This document shows positions 24,496 to 37,982 of a stretch of DNA of 64,000 bases, piece after piece. Below the pieces are notes generated by a model that searched no databases, was not told the DNA's origin, and saw nothing but the letters and a program-made list of their open reading frames with translations. How positions within the stretch are numbered: position 1 is the stretch's first letter; every line of letters begins with the position of its first letter. Where the stretch lies: NCBI RefSeq assembly GCF_029784155.1, contig NC_073692.1, positions 370,245,160-370,309,159 on the forward strand, read 5' to 3'. The stretch is from Uranotaenia lowii. Lineage: Eukaryota; Arthropoda; Insecta; Diptera; Culicidae. A program made the position numbers and the translations under genes.

Positions 24496-25864
24496 CTTCA
24501 TCACAGGGCCGTAGGAAGAACCGACTCATGGGGGGGGTTTTGGTGCTTGATTTTTATCTCTGAATTTTTGCCCAACAACGCACGAACAAAAAAGCTAAAA
24601 CAAATTATATTTGTAGCTACATATTTGAATATTCATTTTTAAGTACTCATTAATAGCTATAGTTTTCGTATTAAATCGTAACTTTAGAAAAGTGGTCCTT
24701 AGCCTAAAGGGTGAGCTGAATTGTTGTTATGAAACCTTTAAAACCCAAATATGAATTTTTCTTTCATCGATGGTTAAATTTTTGATTAGTTTAAGAGTCT
24801 GGTAGATTATAGTTATTGGATTTGAGCATAGAATAAGTTCTTTTTAGCGTAGCCTTCAAGTTCTTTAAAAAAACTTATTCATACTCAAATCAAACAAGTC
24901 CAATCTTCCAAACTCTTTTGCAAATTCTAAGATTATAACTTTTGATGAAAATAAATAAAATTTTACAAAAAAAACAGTTAGAGATATAAAAAAATTCGGG
25001 TCAAATTTTCTTGATGAAGACTTGAACTAAATTTATGATATTGATTTGAAATTTGGCTTTAAAAAAGTTGCAGTATTTATAATGTTAAACAATACAAAGA
25101 GAAAATAAAGAATTTTGAGCAGATGTTTTGGATGAAGATCAGGTACATGTTTCTTCAACAGCAAATATTTTTCATAAAAAATCAGTTCCATAAAGAAAAT
25201 CCAGTAGATGATTTTTTTGAATATAATTTTTATATTTTGCATAAAACAAAACTTAGATCTTTAACTCAAATTCTACTTTAAATTTCTGATTTTCAGCTGA
25301 ATTGTGTATACAAACTACCTAATTCTGATATAAAAAATTTGTAATCTGGTAACTAAATTGACAAGCAAATTTTTAAGTTTATGTCCTCTTGAATTCCTCA
25401 ACAATTTCATTTTGATTGAAAAACTCATTCACAAGCTATATCTTTTGTGAATTTTCAATCTGAATTCTGAACCTGAATTTAAAAATTGAACTTTGAATCT
25501 GAATTCCGAATTTCTATACGATATCTGAAATGTACAAAAAATACTTAATTCCAGATCAGAATTTCTTTAACCAAGTTTAAAGCCCTCATTAATGAATCTA
25601 ATATTTAAATCATGTAGTGAAGGTTTAATCTTAATTCATTATTACAATTATTTATTTAAATTAAAATGGGAATTTCATATGTTGAATCTGAGTTTTCCAT
25701 TTCGGATCGTCGCTTAGAAGCTTAAAATGTTTTAATTTTGCGTTAGAATAAAGTTTCAGAACTTCGAATTTGAATATAAAACAAAATTCTTCTTTTTTTC
25801 ATACTCGGAAAATTATTATCAAAATATTGAAAATGCATATGATTTTCAAAAAACTTGACTAAAA

Positions 25865-26160
25865 TCTTATATATAAAAATGGAGGCGTTTTTTTGTAACA
25901 ACATCACGTATGAATGGTCAGTCGGAATGAAGTGAAATTTGGTATCCGAGGGTTTTTTGGGTCAGAGATGGTTTGTATAATAGTTTCAAGGATCTCACTT
26001 TTTATGGAACGTGGTCCCGATAAAAATTCAACTTTATTTGTTACGATTTCCATAAGAATCTATTCGCGAGCACGATGCAGTTAAGGACGTGTAGATGAAA
26101 TTAAACATTTATTACGATTTATACTTAAGAAAGTAAAACGAAGTTTACCGGGTCAGCTAG
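25865..26160 (+). mobile_element. Non-autonomous Helitron-like element (296 bp)
   Basis: Starts TCTTATATATAAAAATGGA and ends ACCGGGTCAGCTAG, lying between a host A and a host T, which fits the Helitron 5'-TC...CTAG-3' rule with insertion into AT. A short hairpin GTAAA-loop-TTTAC (26133-26148) sits 12 bases before the end, as Helitrons have. No Rep/helicase is present. The end motif is common in insect Helitrons to my knowledge; a database search would settle the family. Confidence 0.55.
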
Positions 26161-26387
26161 TTTTATATAAAATGAAAAACCGAATTTTAACCAGAATTTC
26201 GAAGCAGCTTTTAATTCCTAATTTCTTATGATTATTCGAATTCAAAATCAAGAATCCTAAACTTGATACCGATCCAGAAATATGAAAATATGTAGACATA
26301 CAATTTTGGTTAAGGGAGTATGGAACCAGAATCTCCCAAAATTGGTTGAATTTAAAATTTAATATTCAGACCGGAATTTCTATGATA

Positions 26388-26759
26388 AAGTTACCAGATA
26401 GCTCGTTTAAAGCCGAGTTGGCCCGGAAATTTAAAATATAATTAAGGAAAAAGTTCGGTTCAACCCGGTTGCCCGAATTTCATTCGAAAAACCCGGATTT
26501 AGCTCGGGTTTATTCTCATCCTCATTCTTAAATCAAACTTTAAAAGACAAATTGTGGAGCAAGTTTAAAAAAAAATCATGAATGGTTTTATCAAGTTTTT
26601 TTTTCTTGATTTTGATGAGTAATTCCTAGGTTTTTACTTAAATTGTCCGGATTATAGTCAACAACTTTGAAATCAGTTACCCGGATTTTGCAAGATTTTT
26701 TTTTTAAACCGCCCAGATTTGTCCGGCCTGGATAAGTGCTGAAAAATTCTGGTAACCTT
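26388..26759. mobile_element. Second, longer copy of the AGGTTGCCAGAT MITE family
   Basis: Begins AAGTTACCAGAT and ends ATTCTGGTAACCTT, imperfect inverted repeats matching those of the 22631 MITE, with the same CCCGG-rich interior. It lies inside hAT element 1. Confidence 0.55.
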
Positions 26760-27004
26760 ATTCTATGAAGAAGTGAGAAAATTTTGAAAAACTGTAGCAG
26801 GATTTTTAACTTGGGATGGGTTTTTGAGGTTTTGACATTAGTTTTTAGTCTCGGTTGTTATTTTTTAATAACTTTGCTCTATTATCATAATTTGATTGTG
26901 GATTAAAAATTTTGAGAGTAGAGTAGAATACCTCACATTCTTTTTTGGACCCTTATGGGTTTAACCCCCAAAACCCCCCCCGTTCGTACGGCCATGCTTC
27001 ATCA

Positions 27005-28216
27005 TATTATGTTTGGTTGATAAATGCTTTTCAAATGTTATCAATTCCAGGTGGTTGCCAAAACTGGGATGCCACGCATTATCATTTTAGGAATGTTTTA
27101 TTCGTTGGTTATAAGCTTTTTTTTTTATTTTTGAATGTAACAAATCTGTTTCTTAACTTAATTGTTTCCTTTGAAGAATAAGGAATTATTTTCTTCAATG
27201 ATATTAAAACTGTATATAGCTGCGTAAGAAACTCCAAATGAGTTTCTGAAACCAAACTTTTAAGATTCTGATAATTTATATTCAAGTTTGCTGTGATGCC
27301 TACAGGGAATTTGAAATAATTTTCTGGCAAGCAAATGAAGTCATTGTGTTTTTTTATAAACAGTTTTTAGCATTGAAATTTTGATATTTACGATTCTTTG
27401 TCCATAATGAAAATGCAAAAATTTTGCATCCAAGTTTTTAACAGATTTAAAATGTCATTATTCAATTTTCTAAATTGCATGTCTTCCATCTCTCGTACAC
27501 GATGGAAGACTTATCACACCAGAAAACGTACTTATCCCAAGTCTGGTCAAACATGAGCCCAAAAGAATTTTCGTTGTAACTAATTCAAGAAAAAAGTCAA
27601 GAAACAAACTTATTCACTTGAGACAGAAATATGATAAAAAAATTCCATCAAATTCTGATAAAATTCAATTTGTAAATGTATGTTCTTTAGAAATATTTTT
27701 AGAGAAGTTGTGGTAAGCTCAGTTTTTTTTTTCTGAACTGGAACACTTGTTTTAGTTCTAATTTTTATTTTTCAAGAGATTGCGCCATTTTTTTTTATTT
27801 TTTCGATGCCTTCGATATGGCATTTCTGCCCTCGCAAAAGTAGTTTTTCTGCTTGTGATTCTCAGGATGAAAAAACGTCAACATTCAAGGCAGTTATTGC
27901 TTGTGGTGCTTACGATGAGATTTATCAACATCACAGTGAAATTCAAAGAGGGAAAATCTCACACATAAAAATCTCAATCTCATGAGATTTTGCAATAATG
28001 TTTGAAACCACCTTGATTTTTCGCGCTATTCATCATAGGGCTTATGTGTTAAAAGTTGATCTGAAAAAAAAGTTGCAAATCTGGGAGTTCTCCCCATTTT
28101 CTTTCTCGCTCCGAGAATTTCTATGGGCCCGGCTAGTAAAACTACCAAAATAAGCGTGGCGACGAATGTGCTAATGAATCAATAGTGGACTTATTTCCGA
28201 GCTCCGAGCTTCCGAG
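27005..28216. other. AT-rich region, nothing recognised
   Basis: Only short chance open frames, none with a domain. Confidence 0.5.
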
Positions 28217-28390
28217 TTTACTCGAGATTCCTTCTCCAGACAATTTCTTGTCTTTTTCGGTGTGCCGCAAGGAAGACACTTAGGACCGGCAATATTCATT
28301 ATCTACTTTAATTAGGTTTCTTCGATTTTTGATGGCCCAGTATAGATTTATGCCGATGGTTTGAAATTGTCTAACAATTTCAATGATAAA
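28217..28390 (+). mobile_element. Reverse transcriptase scrap of a LINE
   Basis: Reads TRDSFSRQFLVFFGVPQG, then RHLGPAIFIIYFN and a stop, which is RT motif B (SGVPQGSxLGP). A decayed YADGLKLS near 28350-28375 matches the FADD box region. No longer frame survives. Confidence 0.6.
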
Positions 28391-31300
28391 AACGCTATCG
28401 GGTTTTTTTAAAACGGCGAATTTGCTTATTGCCCTGCAATCTTTATTTGCGGGGAGTTATTAAGGGTAGAAGCAAATTATGTCAATTACAAGAGCGTGAT
28501 GGAAACTTCTCCTTGATGTTTCAACTTTTTTGTCATGGCTCATAACGACTCTTAAAGGAAATGCGTGTTATTACGTGTAGTTACAGAAAACCTGAATTAT
28601 ACAGCGGTCGATACACTAGAACCAACTATGACAAATTTCCATAAAAATTGTGAATCGATTAGCAACCCCTAAGAGTTAACCAAATGAGCTGAAATTCGGA
28701 AATGGCATTCTGTCAGTATGGAAAGTAAGAAAGGCAGTAAGGAAAAATATTAGTTTCCAACGTTTTGATTCCAGTACACATAGCTTTTTCTAGACCCCCA
28801 AAATCCGGCTCTGCCATCAACGTAACGAAAAGCTACATCCGACAAACTTTCTGAGTGCTCCACAGAAAACCCTTTTCGCAAATGGAGCACATTTTGGGTT
28901 AAAATGGCACAACCAAATCCTCCCACCCACACCTTAAGTTGTCCTCCGAACAACGTCAGGACAAATGTGGAAGAACAAAAAGAATCACATCCTCGTCCTC
29001 GACCGCCCCCATTTTCCCCATGGCAGCAAGAAAAAGCAAGGACAAAACTTACTCCTACCATCACGACGAGTTATTCCAACATCAGTAGCAGAGTTATTTG
29101 TTTGTTGTTTGTTCTCGTGCTTGTTGTTTGGTGTTATATGTTTATGAGATTTGTTGTCCTCTCTAGCCCCAATTTTGTGGGGGTAAGAGGGATGATTTGG
29201 ACCACCTTCACCGAAACCGAATCAGCAAAACCAAAAACGGACAAAACAACGGACTGTGACGGTTGGGCGTAAATTTTCGCAGAAATATGTTTGCAATTTG
29301 AATACGGGAAGGTACCGCTTTTGATTTCTTTTTTTATTTTTTTCATGAGAGAATGGGGGGATGACTTTTATCGGTGCTTCCCGGTAGATATCTTTTTGGT
29401 GCTTTTTTCATGGTCTTTCATTTTCAGGCGAAGGACATGAAAGCTTAACAATGCAAATTAACTGACACATTTTCCCGTGGTGATAAATTATTTTTTTCTT
29501 GGAGGGAGATGGAATCGCCGGATAAAAATTGGTGTCCCATAAATTATTTTAAGACAAATTTATGGAGTGCATTTTGCAATATTTGATTAAGTCATAAAAT
29601 CAGGAACGATATGAGAATACCGTCACCAAAATGGGTCCCAAAGCAGTATTCGAAATACAGAACACTGTAACTCCGTATCAGCACTCGAAAATTTAAAAAA
29701 TTTACACAAGAGTTTTTCAAATTCAATATCCCTGCATCCTTCACGTTTGAGGACAACACTTCCAGGAGATCGGATGTAGGCATCACGTTGTTATGTAAAC
29801 GAATCAGAGAAGTTATCCTCAGATTCATTTAACCTTATAAACATTCGGATAGGTACAGGTGAATCGCATAAAAACTTCATTTGCGTATACCGCATAAGGG
29901 CCAAAAAAAACACATCAGAGTCAATTTCTCCCTGTTCGTTTGTGACCTTCCTCAATTAAATGTACATAAATGTATGTCACTTCGAGGGGTAAAACTACTA
30001 ACTTTCGCACACTCCTCACAACAAGCGTTTTCCATAACAATCTCAAACCTCCACTCGAAAATAAAATTCAAATTCAATGTGTAAACACTCCTTTTCTGCA
30101 GCCACAGGTTTGCAACTCTTTCTATGAAATAACACTTATTCCCCTCTAAATTTTCGGAACTTCCGGTGGACACTTCTGCACTTCCTTCCAGCTCTGATTT
30201 CAAGTCACTTCTAGTTAATTCCCGACTGTTTTACGTACTGAAATCTACAAATTGTAAAATTCTCGCAGAAAGAGAGAAAAACGCGTGCGATTAGTAAAAG
30301 TCATCGCCTACCTTTCTTTCTGCTGTCGTTTTTAGTAGCACTAAAATCAAACTTCTTCATATCTTGGCGCGTCGTTTATCTTTGTATAAAGAAACTAATT
30401 TATACTAAGATGGTTGTTTTTTTTTCAAATTCTAATACTAGAATAGCGATGTTTCAGAAAATTGAGTTTTTTTTTACGGTCGCCATATGTGGCGTTATGC
30501 CATTCAATTTCAAGTCCCCATGCCTTCGGATACTTTCGTCTACGAAAGTTGCATTTAACGATGCCGACTTTTTATTTGAATTGCACCTTCCACCGCCGAT
30601 TGCGTTTCCCACCGTTTGTAAATAGTACACAATAGCGCGGAAAATACGCATCTCCATTCTCCGCAGTTATGTGTGCGTGAATCCGGATTGTTTTCATAAC
30701 GAAACAATGGAAAAGTTTACCAACACCCCAACCCTGGAGTCAACGCAAACTGGCAAACGGAAAGCTGGCTTTCTCGGAAAACTGGCATAAATTAACACGA
30801 GTCATAAAGAAAGAAACAAAAAAAAATACCAGCGAAGCAAATAGCAAATAACAACGCACACACAACACAATACACCATTATTTGGAAAAAGTCATATGTT
30901 GGAAATTCACCGGGCGAATCAATCGGGTAAGGGGGGCTCGGTTTTATTTTTCATCTCCGTCGGTTTTTATCCGGTTTGCTTTTCGTTCCGCGATGGAGGA
31001 AAAAAAATTGCGAAAAACTCGGCATTCGGTGCCTGGCGGAAATTGGAATCGAAAATTTTCTCTCGCACAGTTTTCTGATTTTAATTCCTTTTTGAATTCA
31101 TCTTTTTTCCCTCACTTTGACTCGTGTTGAAGCCCGTGCTAGTCGAGGAATGGGTGGATAACATTCGATATCACTAGGAAAAATCATAAGCGGATTTATG
31201 GGATTATGTTCTCCTGTGCCGAGCTGAGTTGACGAGTTATTAGGCGTTGATGGAAAACTGTTCAACATAATGGAAAATTGAACCATTTGTTTGCAACTGG

Positions 31301-31434
31301 CTGATGGGAGATTGGCGTTTGCAAACAATCAGGATTAAAAAAGCACTTCATTCGAAAATTATCAAATGTCTTTAATATTATTTCAAAATAAAACATCCGA
31401 ATCAACCGAAAAGTTTTCTTTTGGACATCAAACC
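28391..31434. other. Long unassigned AT-rich region
   Basis: Several 60-120 codon frames occur on both strands, overlapping each other and without recognised domains, signal peptides plus stop structure, or convincing splice-bounded exons. I call no gene. Confidence 0.45.
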
Positions 31435-34222
31435 TTCTTGACAACTTTTTCGATGTTTTTGACTTTCTTTTTTTTCTTGGCTTTTTTTTTAACTTTCTTG
31501 GCTTTCTTAACATTCTAGACTTTCTTGAATTTTTTGAATTTCCAAAAATTTTTGATCTAACTGATTTTCTTGAATTTCTTGACTGTCTTGACTTTCTTGA
31601 CTGTCGTGATTTTCTTGACTTTCTTTCTTGACTTTCTTGAATTTTAACTTTTTTGACATTCTTAAATTTTATGACTTTCTTGACTTACCTGACTTTCGTG
31701 ACTATCTTGATTGTCTTGAATTTCAAAGCTTTCTTGATTTTCTTGGCTTTCTTGAAATTCTAGACTTTCTTGAATTCTTGACTTTCTTGAAGTTCTTGAT
31801 TTTCTTGACTTTATTAACTTATTTGGCTTTCTTGAATTTTTCGAATTTTTAGATTTTCTTGACTTTCTTGATTTCATAGACTTTCTTGACTTTATTAACT
31901 TTATAAAATTTTTTAAATTTCTTGACTTTCTTGAATTCTTGGCTTTCTTGAAACCATGGCTTTCTTGACTTTTTTGATTGTCCAGACTTTCTTGACTTTC
32001 CTGACTTTCTCGAATATCTTGACTTTCTTGAATTTCTTGACTTTATTGACTTTCTTGATTTTCTTGACATTCTTGTCTTTCTTGGCATTCTCGAACATCT
32101 TGACTTAATTGAAATTCTTGACATTCTTTATTTTCTTGACTTTTCTACTTTCTTGACTTTTGGCTTTATTAAATTTCTTGACTTTTTTGATTTTCTTGAT
32201 TTTTATCTCTTTCTTGACTTTCTTGACATTTTCAATTTTCTTGACTTTCTTGACTTTCTAGACTTTCTTGATTTTCTTGACTTATTGACTATCTTGGCTT
32301 TCCTGACTTTCTTGTCTTTCTTGACTTTCTCGATTTTCTTGACTTTCTGAAATTTCTTGACTTCAATGACTTTCTTGAGTTTATTCAGTCTCTTGACTTT
32401 CTTGAATTTTTGACTGTCTTGATTTTCTTAACTTTCTTTGCTTTCTTGAATTTCTTGACCTTCTTGAATTTGTTGACTTGTTTGACTTTTTGGACTTTCG
32501 TGGCTTTCTTGACTTTCTTGACTTTATTGATTTTTTTACTTTCTTGACTATCTAAGCTTTCTTGACTTTCTTGGCTTTCTTGAGTCTCTTGACTTTCTTG
32601 ACTTTCTTGTCTTTCTTGTCCTTCTTGAATTTCTTGGCTTTCTTGAATTTCTTGAATTTTCTGATTCTTAAATTATTTGAATTACTAGTTTTTTTTTAAC
32701 TTTCTTGACTTTTTTGACATTCTTGACTTTTTTAACTTTCTTTACTTTTTTGATTTTCTTGGCTTTCTTGACATTCTTAATTTTCTTGACTTTCGTACTT
32801 TTCTTGACTTTCTTTACTTTCTTGATTTTCTTGATTTTTTTGACTTTCTTGACTTTCTTAAATTTTTTGACTTCAATGACTTCGTGACATTCTTGACTGT
32901 TTTGATTTTCTTGACTTTCTTTAATTTTGTTGACTTTCTTGACTATCTTGGCTTTCCTGACTTTCTTGGCTTTCTTGACTTCCTTGACTTTCTTGACTTT
33001 CTTGTTATTGTTGACTTTGTTGACTATCTTTGCTTTCTTGACGTTCGTGACTTTCTTGACTTTCTTGACTTTCTTAACTTTCTTGACTTTCTTGGCTTTC
33101 TTGGCTTTCTTGACTTTCTTGACTTTCTTGACTTTCTTGACTTTCTTGACTTTCTTGACTTTCTTGACTTTCTTGACTTTCTTGACTTTCTTGACTTTCT
33201 TGACTTTCTTGACTTTCTTGACTTTCTTAAATTTCTTGATTTTCTTGGTTGTCTTGAATTTTTTGATTTTTTTTTTACTTTTTTAGTTTTTCAACTTTAT
33301 GAACTTTCTTGACTTTTTTTACTTTTTTTACTTTTTTTACTTTCTTGACCTTCTTAACTCTCCTGACTTTCTCGACTTTCTTGACTTTCTTGACTTTTTG
33401 AAATTCTTGACTTGCTTGACTTTTTGATTTGCTTGACTTTCTTAAATTTTTTGACTTCCATGACTTTCTTGACATTCTTGACTGTTTTGATTTTCTTGAC
33501 TTTCTTTAATTTTGTTGACTTTCTTGATTATCTTGGCTTTCTTGACTTTCTTGGCTTTCTTGACTTCCTATCTTGTTATTGCTGACTTTGTTGACGATCT
33601 TTGCTATCTTGACGTTCTTGACTTTTTTGACTTTCTTGACTTTCTTGACTTTCTTGAATTTCTTGATTTTCTTGGTTTTCTTGACTTTCCTAAATTTTTT
33701 GACTTCAATGACTTTCTTGACATTCTTGACTGTTTTTTTTCTTGACTTTCTTTGATTTTGTTGACTTTCTTGATTATTTTGGCTTTCTTGGCTTTCTTGA
33801 ATTTCTTGACTCTTTTGAATTTTGATTTTCTCGACTGTCTTGATTTTTTGACTTTCTTTACCTTTTTGGCTTTTTTGATTTTCTTAACTTTCTTGACTTT
33901 CTTGAACTTCTTGTTTTTTTTGGCTTCTGGGGTTTTCTTGAATTCTGGACTTTCGCGAATTTCTTGATTTTCTTGACTTTCGTGACTTTCTTGACTGCAT
34001 CGACTTTCTTCTCTTTGAAGTCCTTGAATTTCTTGACTTTTTCAACTTTCTTGACTTATTTGAATTTCTTGACTTTCTTGGCTTTCTTGATTTTCTTGAC
34101 TTTCTCTGCTTTATTGACTTTCTAGATTTTTCCGGCTGTCGTGACTTCCTCGATTTTTTTTCTTTTTGACTGTATTGAATTTCATATCTTTTTAGACATT
34201 TTTAACTTTTTTGACTTTTTTG
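31435..34222 (-). repeat. 9-bp satellite, inverted array (TTCTTGACT on +)
   Basis: About 2.8 kb of the AAGTCAAGA satellite in reverse orientation, purest at 33050-33230. It continues at 35434 beyond an inserted element. Confidence 0.94.
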
Positions 34223-34227
34223 TCTTA

Positions 34228-35431
34228 GGATGAGTTCTCCTACTTTGGACCTAAAGCCTACTTTAGCCCTAAAGTGCCGTAAATGGCAAATAATTTTTTT
34301 ACTAGTTATTGCTTTTGCTATTTTTGAGCAGTTTTGTGAGTCAAATACTTCGAACGGCATGCATATTTTTAATCCGGAGCTGGTTAAAAGTAAATGTTCA
34401 ACACTGCTTTTTCATATCTAGTTGAGCAAATGCTTTCAAATTTTGCCATTCTAAAGTTCGAGCTAAGTAAAAGCTATCGAAGCAATTGCTTTTTTCTTAT
34501 TCATACCAAGTAATGAACTCTTATTCTTCCTTAATCCTACCATACCACTTTTTGCCGTAAAAAGTTTTGTGATTAAATTTTCAACGTATTTAAAATTGAA
34601 AATATCTCCTCATCAGTGGTAAATCAGACAGCTCAAATAGTGGGGCGCGTTTTGAGAAAATAGAGCGAATAAGGAAAAATCACGTTTTTTACTGTCCAAG
34701 CCAAAGTTTTAAGGGAATTACTTTCATTGTGAAGAATACATACGTCCTAAAATAAATGAAAATCAATGGGAAACCCGGAAAAATCGTAAGGGGTCCAATA
34801 ATAGGAGACTTTCGACTTTGATGTTCCATTTTTAGACCTGACATCACCAAAACTTTGTTTCAATACCAACAAATAAACAAAGTCGGGAATTCTCATTTGG
34901 GGCATAATTCAGAACCAATATTGAAAATTTCCAACATCTTTTGTCAGCTTTACGCAAATAATCTACATGTAAGTTGACACAAAAAAGTTTCAGCTCTTAT
35001 TCCGCTGATAGAGCTAACGGGGAGTAAAAGTGTTTGAGATATTCATGACAGAAATTTAGGTGTTTTTAATGTTTAAAAAGCTGTAATACTTTTTATGATA
35101 ATATTTGATTGTAGATAACATTTTTAATGAGTTTGTTAATTTATTTTCGAAAAATCATACTTTCTATATGAATTTTTGCTATAGGTCCAATGAAAGGTAC
35201 CAGTTCCGTACCAAAATAGGAACAGTAGGTTCAAAATTGGAAATTTTGATTATCCATATCTTTGCCAATCTTTCAATAACTGCGAAACCTATGTTGAAAT
35301 TTTTCATTGAAACTTGTAGATAAGATTATGAACTATAAATGAATTTCCTGAAAGATTTATGTCAATTTATGAGAAAAACATGATTATCAAAAAACCATCG
35401 CTTCATGGGTCCAAAGTAGGGCAACTAACCC
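34228..35431. mobile_element. TA-flanked 1.2-kb DNA element inserted in satellite
   Basis: Left end GGATGAGTTCTCCTACTTTG and right end CAAAGTAGGGCAACTAACCC are imperfect inverted repeats with a perfect 12-bp core (CTACTTTGGACC at 34239-34250, GGTCCAAAGTAG at 35408-35419). TA flanks both sides (34226-34227 and 35432-35433) and the same 9-bp satellite lies outside both. The interior is AT-rich without a transposase. A Tc1/mariner-type origin is inferred. Confidence 0.75.
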
Positions 35432-35433
35432 TA

Positions 35434-35700
35434 CTTGAATTTCTTGCTGTTCTTGACTTTCTTAATTTTCTTAATTTATTTCATTTTCTTAATTTTTTTG
35501 ATCTCATTTTTTTTTATTTTCTTTATTTTATTGACTTTCTTAACTTTCTCGACCTTTTTAAATTTCTAGACTTTCTTGGCTTTCTGGACTTTTTTGACGT
35601 TCTTGACTTTCTTGACATTCTTGACTTTCTTGATTCTCATGTTTTTTTATTTAACTTTATATTCATGATTTGCTTGACTGTTTCGACTTTTTTCTTCCTA
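35434..35700 (-). repeat. Distal part of the inverted 9-bp satellite
   Basis: Diverged TTCTTGACT units continuing the array at 31435-34222 after the inserted element. Confidence 0.85.
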
Positions 35701-37334
35701 GGCTTGACAAATCCTCATTTGAAAGGAATATGTTGTTGTTCTTGCTTTGTCCATCTATAAATCCGTTTTCCATAATCTAGCAAATGGCAACCGGAATAAA
35801 ATTGAACCTGCTACTTATTAATTATTCCCAGTTTAACTTGAGGCAGTGCACACGTGGAATGTCCCGCATGGATTCACACAAGAAGCGAGCGACATTAGTT
35901 ATGGAAATCAATACAACCAGCAATGGGCCCAATGGCCGCCGATTACGACGTCAACACCTTCCGCTGATCCAAATGGACCGTCCGAATGACCGATCGCCAT
36001 ATTGAAGCGGCTAACAAAATGTCATTAATAATTTTGTCCCACCCGATTGCATATTGATATTTGCGCCCTTTTACCTCGAACATTTTCCCACACCGACAAC
36101 AAGCCCTTCACGTCAACTCTCAATCACAAAATAGTGGCAGGCAGCGGCGGCCAGTCTTCGTTGTTGTCGGTGTTCTGTTCAAATGTCAAACACAGCTCTA
36201 GCTGCCATTTTACCTGCCATGCCAAAGCCCTTTTGTGTCAACAGCGCCCGGTATGCAAATTTTGAGGTTATGTTGCATCCGATTTTCCATGCACCCTTTC
36301 TGATGCGTTCGTTTCTGTGTACAGCAGATGTCCTGCAGCAATCCGGGCTGTGTTGGTCCATCAAAATGTCGCCATCACTTCGGTGCGTGCGGGCAACCGA
36401 ATTACATGGTATTATATTAATAAATCGAGTTGTAAACAAATAACAAAAATATTGATTCCCATTTCAATATATTTTTCATGCCGGCCGAGGTCGGTGCGTG
36501 TGCGTTCATTTGGTTGATTTTCATCAGCTCTAGCTAGGCTGGTGGCGTGATTGTTCAGGCCATTCAAAATTATTCGGACGTAAGAAATCTTGCACGTGAA
36601 TTTTCAGTGCACCCGGTGTAGATGTGGAGTTTTTCGATTGATCATTTGTGAACATTGCATTCTCTTTTAAAACTTAAAAGAAAAAAAAAGGATTGTTTAT
36701 TCACAACTTTCATAAACTTTGTTGAAAAAATCATGATATTTTAGTAATATGTATCGTACGTCTGAAAGCACAAATCTGGCTTTTTGAGATAAAGAATGTA
36801 AAAAAATAAAAGTTATGAATGTTAAGGTGTACAGGTTATTATATCCCAGTTAACCACTGGGCCCATAACCTGTTGAATTTTCAGAGTGTTATAGGTCGAT
36901 TCACGCACTGGCTGGCTTCACTGTTTTTGACACTTCACGATTCTTGTTTTGATTCCTTATTTTCCAATTCTACACGCTGAGGAAACTAAGCAAACCTTTG
37001 GGTCTTAGTTTAAATCTCATTCACACGTTTTTAGCAATAGTTCTCAGCTCAATTTTGGGATAAAAATTAATTCAAAAAGGAAATTAGTTGTAAAGAAATT
37101 AAATGTTTTTAGTATAAAATAATAAAAAATAAATAATTTTGTTTGTTAATCCAGCTGAAAACAGAAACATTGGAATAAATGGATTTAAACTTAAAAGTTA
37201 AACTATCCGACGTTATTTTTATTCCTCGTTCAGCTTTTCTTCAAAATGTTTACCGGAGAATTTTCCTATATTGATGTCTTCTGTCCCTGAGTAGTGTTGT
37301 CGTACAAGTATGTGCATTTGTTTACAGTTTCCGG
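35701..37334. other. Unassigned region
   Basis: Somewhat richer in GC at 35800-36540, with short overlapping frames on both strands, but no domain or clear exon recognised. Confidence 0.45.
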
Positions 37335-37982
37335 TTAAAATAACACAAAAAACTTCTATTGAGACTGTCCTCACCGAACACAGCCTTACTTTTGCATGGA
37401 TACCAGGACATTCTGGCATAGTAGGAAATGAAGAGGCCGACCGACAAGCGAATATTGTACGAATGGAGTCTCCGAGTAATATTGCAATCCCATCTCAAGA
37501 TGCTATCAATTTTGTTGTAACCACAATTTGGAATGTTTGGCACAATAAATGGCACACCAACAGATCGTTTTTGAGGCAAATTAAGAACTCCCCATCCAAA
37601 ACCTCCGATAGAAACTGCAGTTCGGAACAACGCATTTTAACTCGTCTTCGAATTGGAACCACTAGACTCACCCACTCATATGTTTTTGAACGCAAACCAC
37701 CACCTATATGCACTTTCTGCGGTGTACAGATCACTGTTCAACATATTCTTGTGGACTGCAAAGGATATGAATCTTCCCGGATCAAACACGGAATACAGAA
37801 AAGTTTATCGGAAATACTTCAATATAATGGACACAGTGAACTAGCTGTACTGAAATTTCTAAAGGAATGCGACTTGTTTCTGAGTATCTAAACACTTATC
37901 GAAAACCACCATCTTTTAAAAGACACGAACGACATGAAAGTGTTAAAGTGTCTCTAATCAAGCCAAAAAAAAAACAAAAAAC
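37335..37982 (+). mobile_element. 5'-truncated LINE: RNase H end plus zinc knuckle
   Basis: The open frame to 37891 begins in the C-terminal part of an RNase H domain (LTFAWIPGHSGIVGNEEADR, with the conserved GHSGI-GNE-AD). A tail with a C-x2-C-x7-H-x4-C zinc knuckle (CTFCGVQITVQHILVDC) follows. This order is that of I/LOA/R1-like LINEs that keep RNase H. RT and endonuclease are missing, as expected for 5' truncation. A short A-rich tail occurs at 37962-37982. Confidence 0.8.

Larger units (their letters stand above)
24504..26996. mobile_element. Non-autonomous hAT-type element 1 (2.49 kb)
   Basis: Left end CAGGGCCGTAGGAAG and right end CGTACGGCCATG are inverted repeats (right end inverted: CATGGCCGTACGAAC). 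Both sides carry the identical 8-bp target duplication CTTCATCA (24496-24503 and 26997-27004). TIRs of CAGGG type and 8-bp duplications are hallmarks of the hAT superfamily. Just inside the ends are a G run (about 24530-24537) and a C run (about 26973-26981). The interior is AT-rich with no transposase, and carries a Helitron-like insert and a MITE. Confidence 0.85.
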
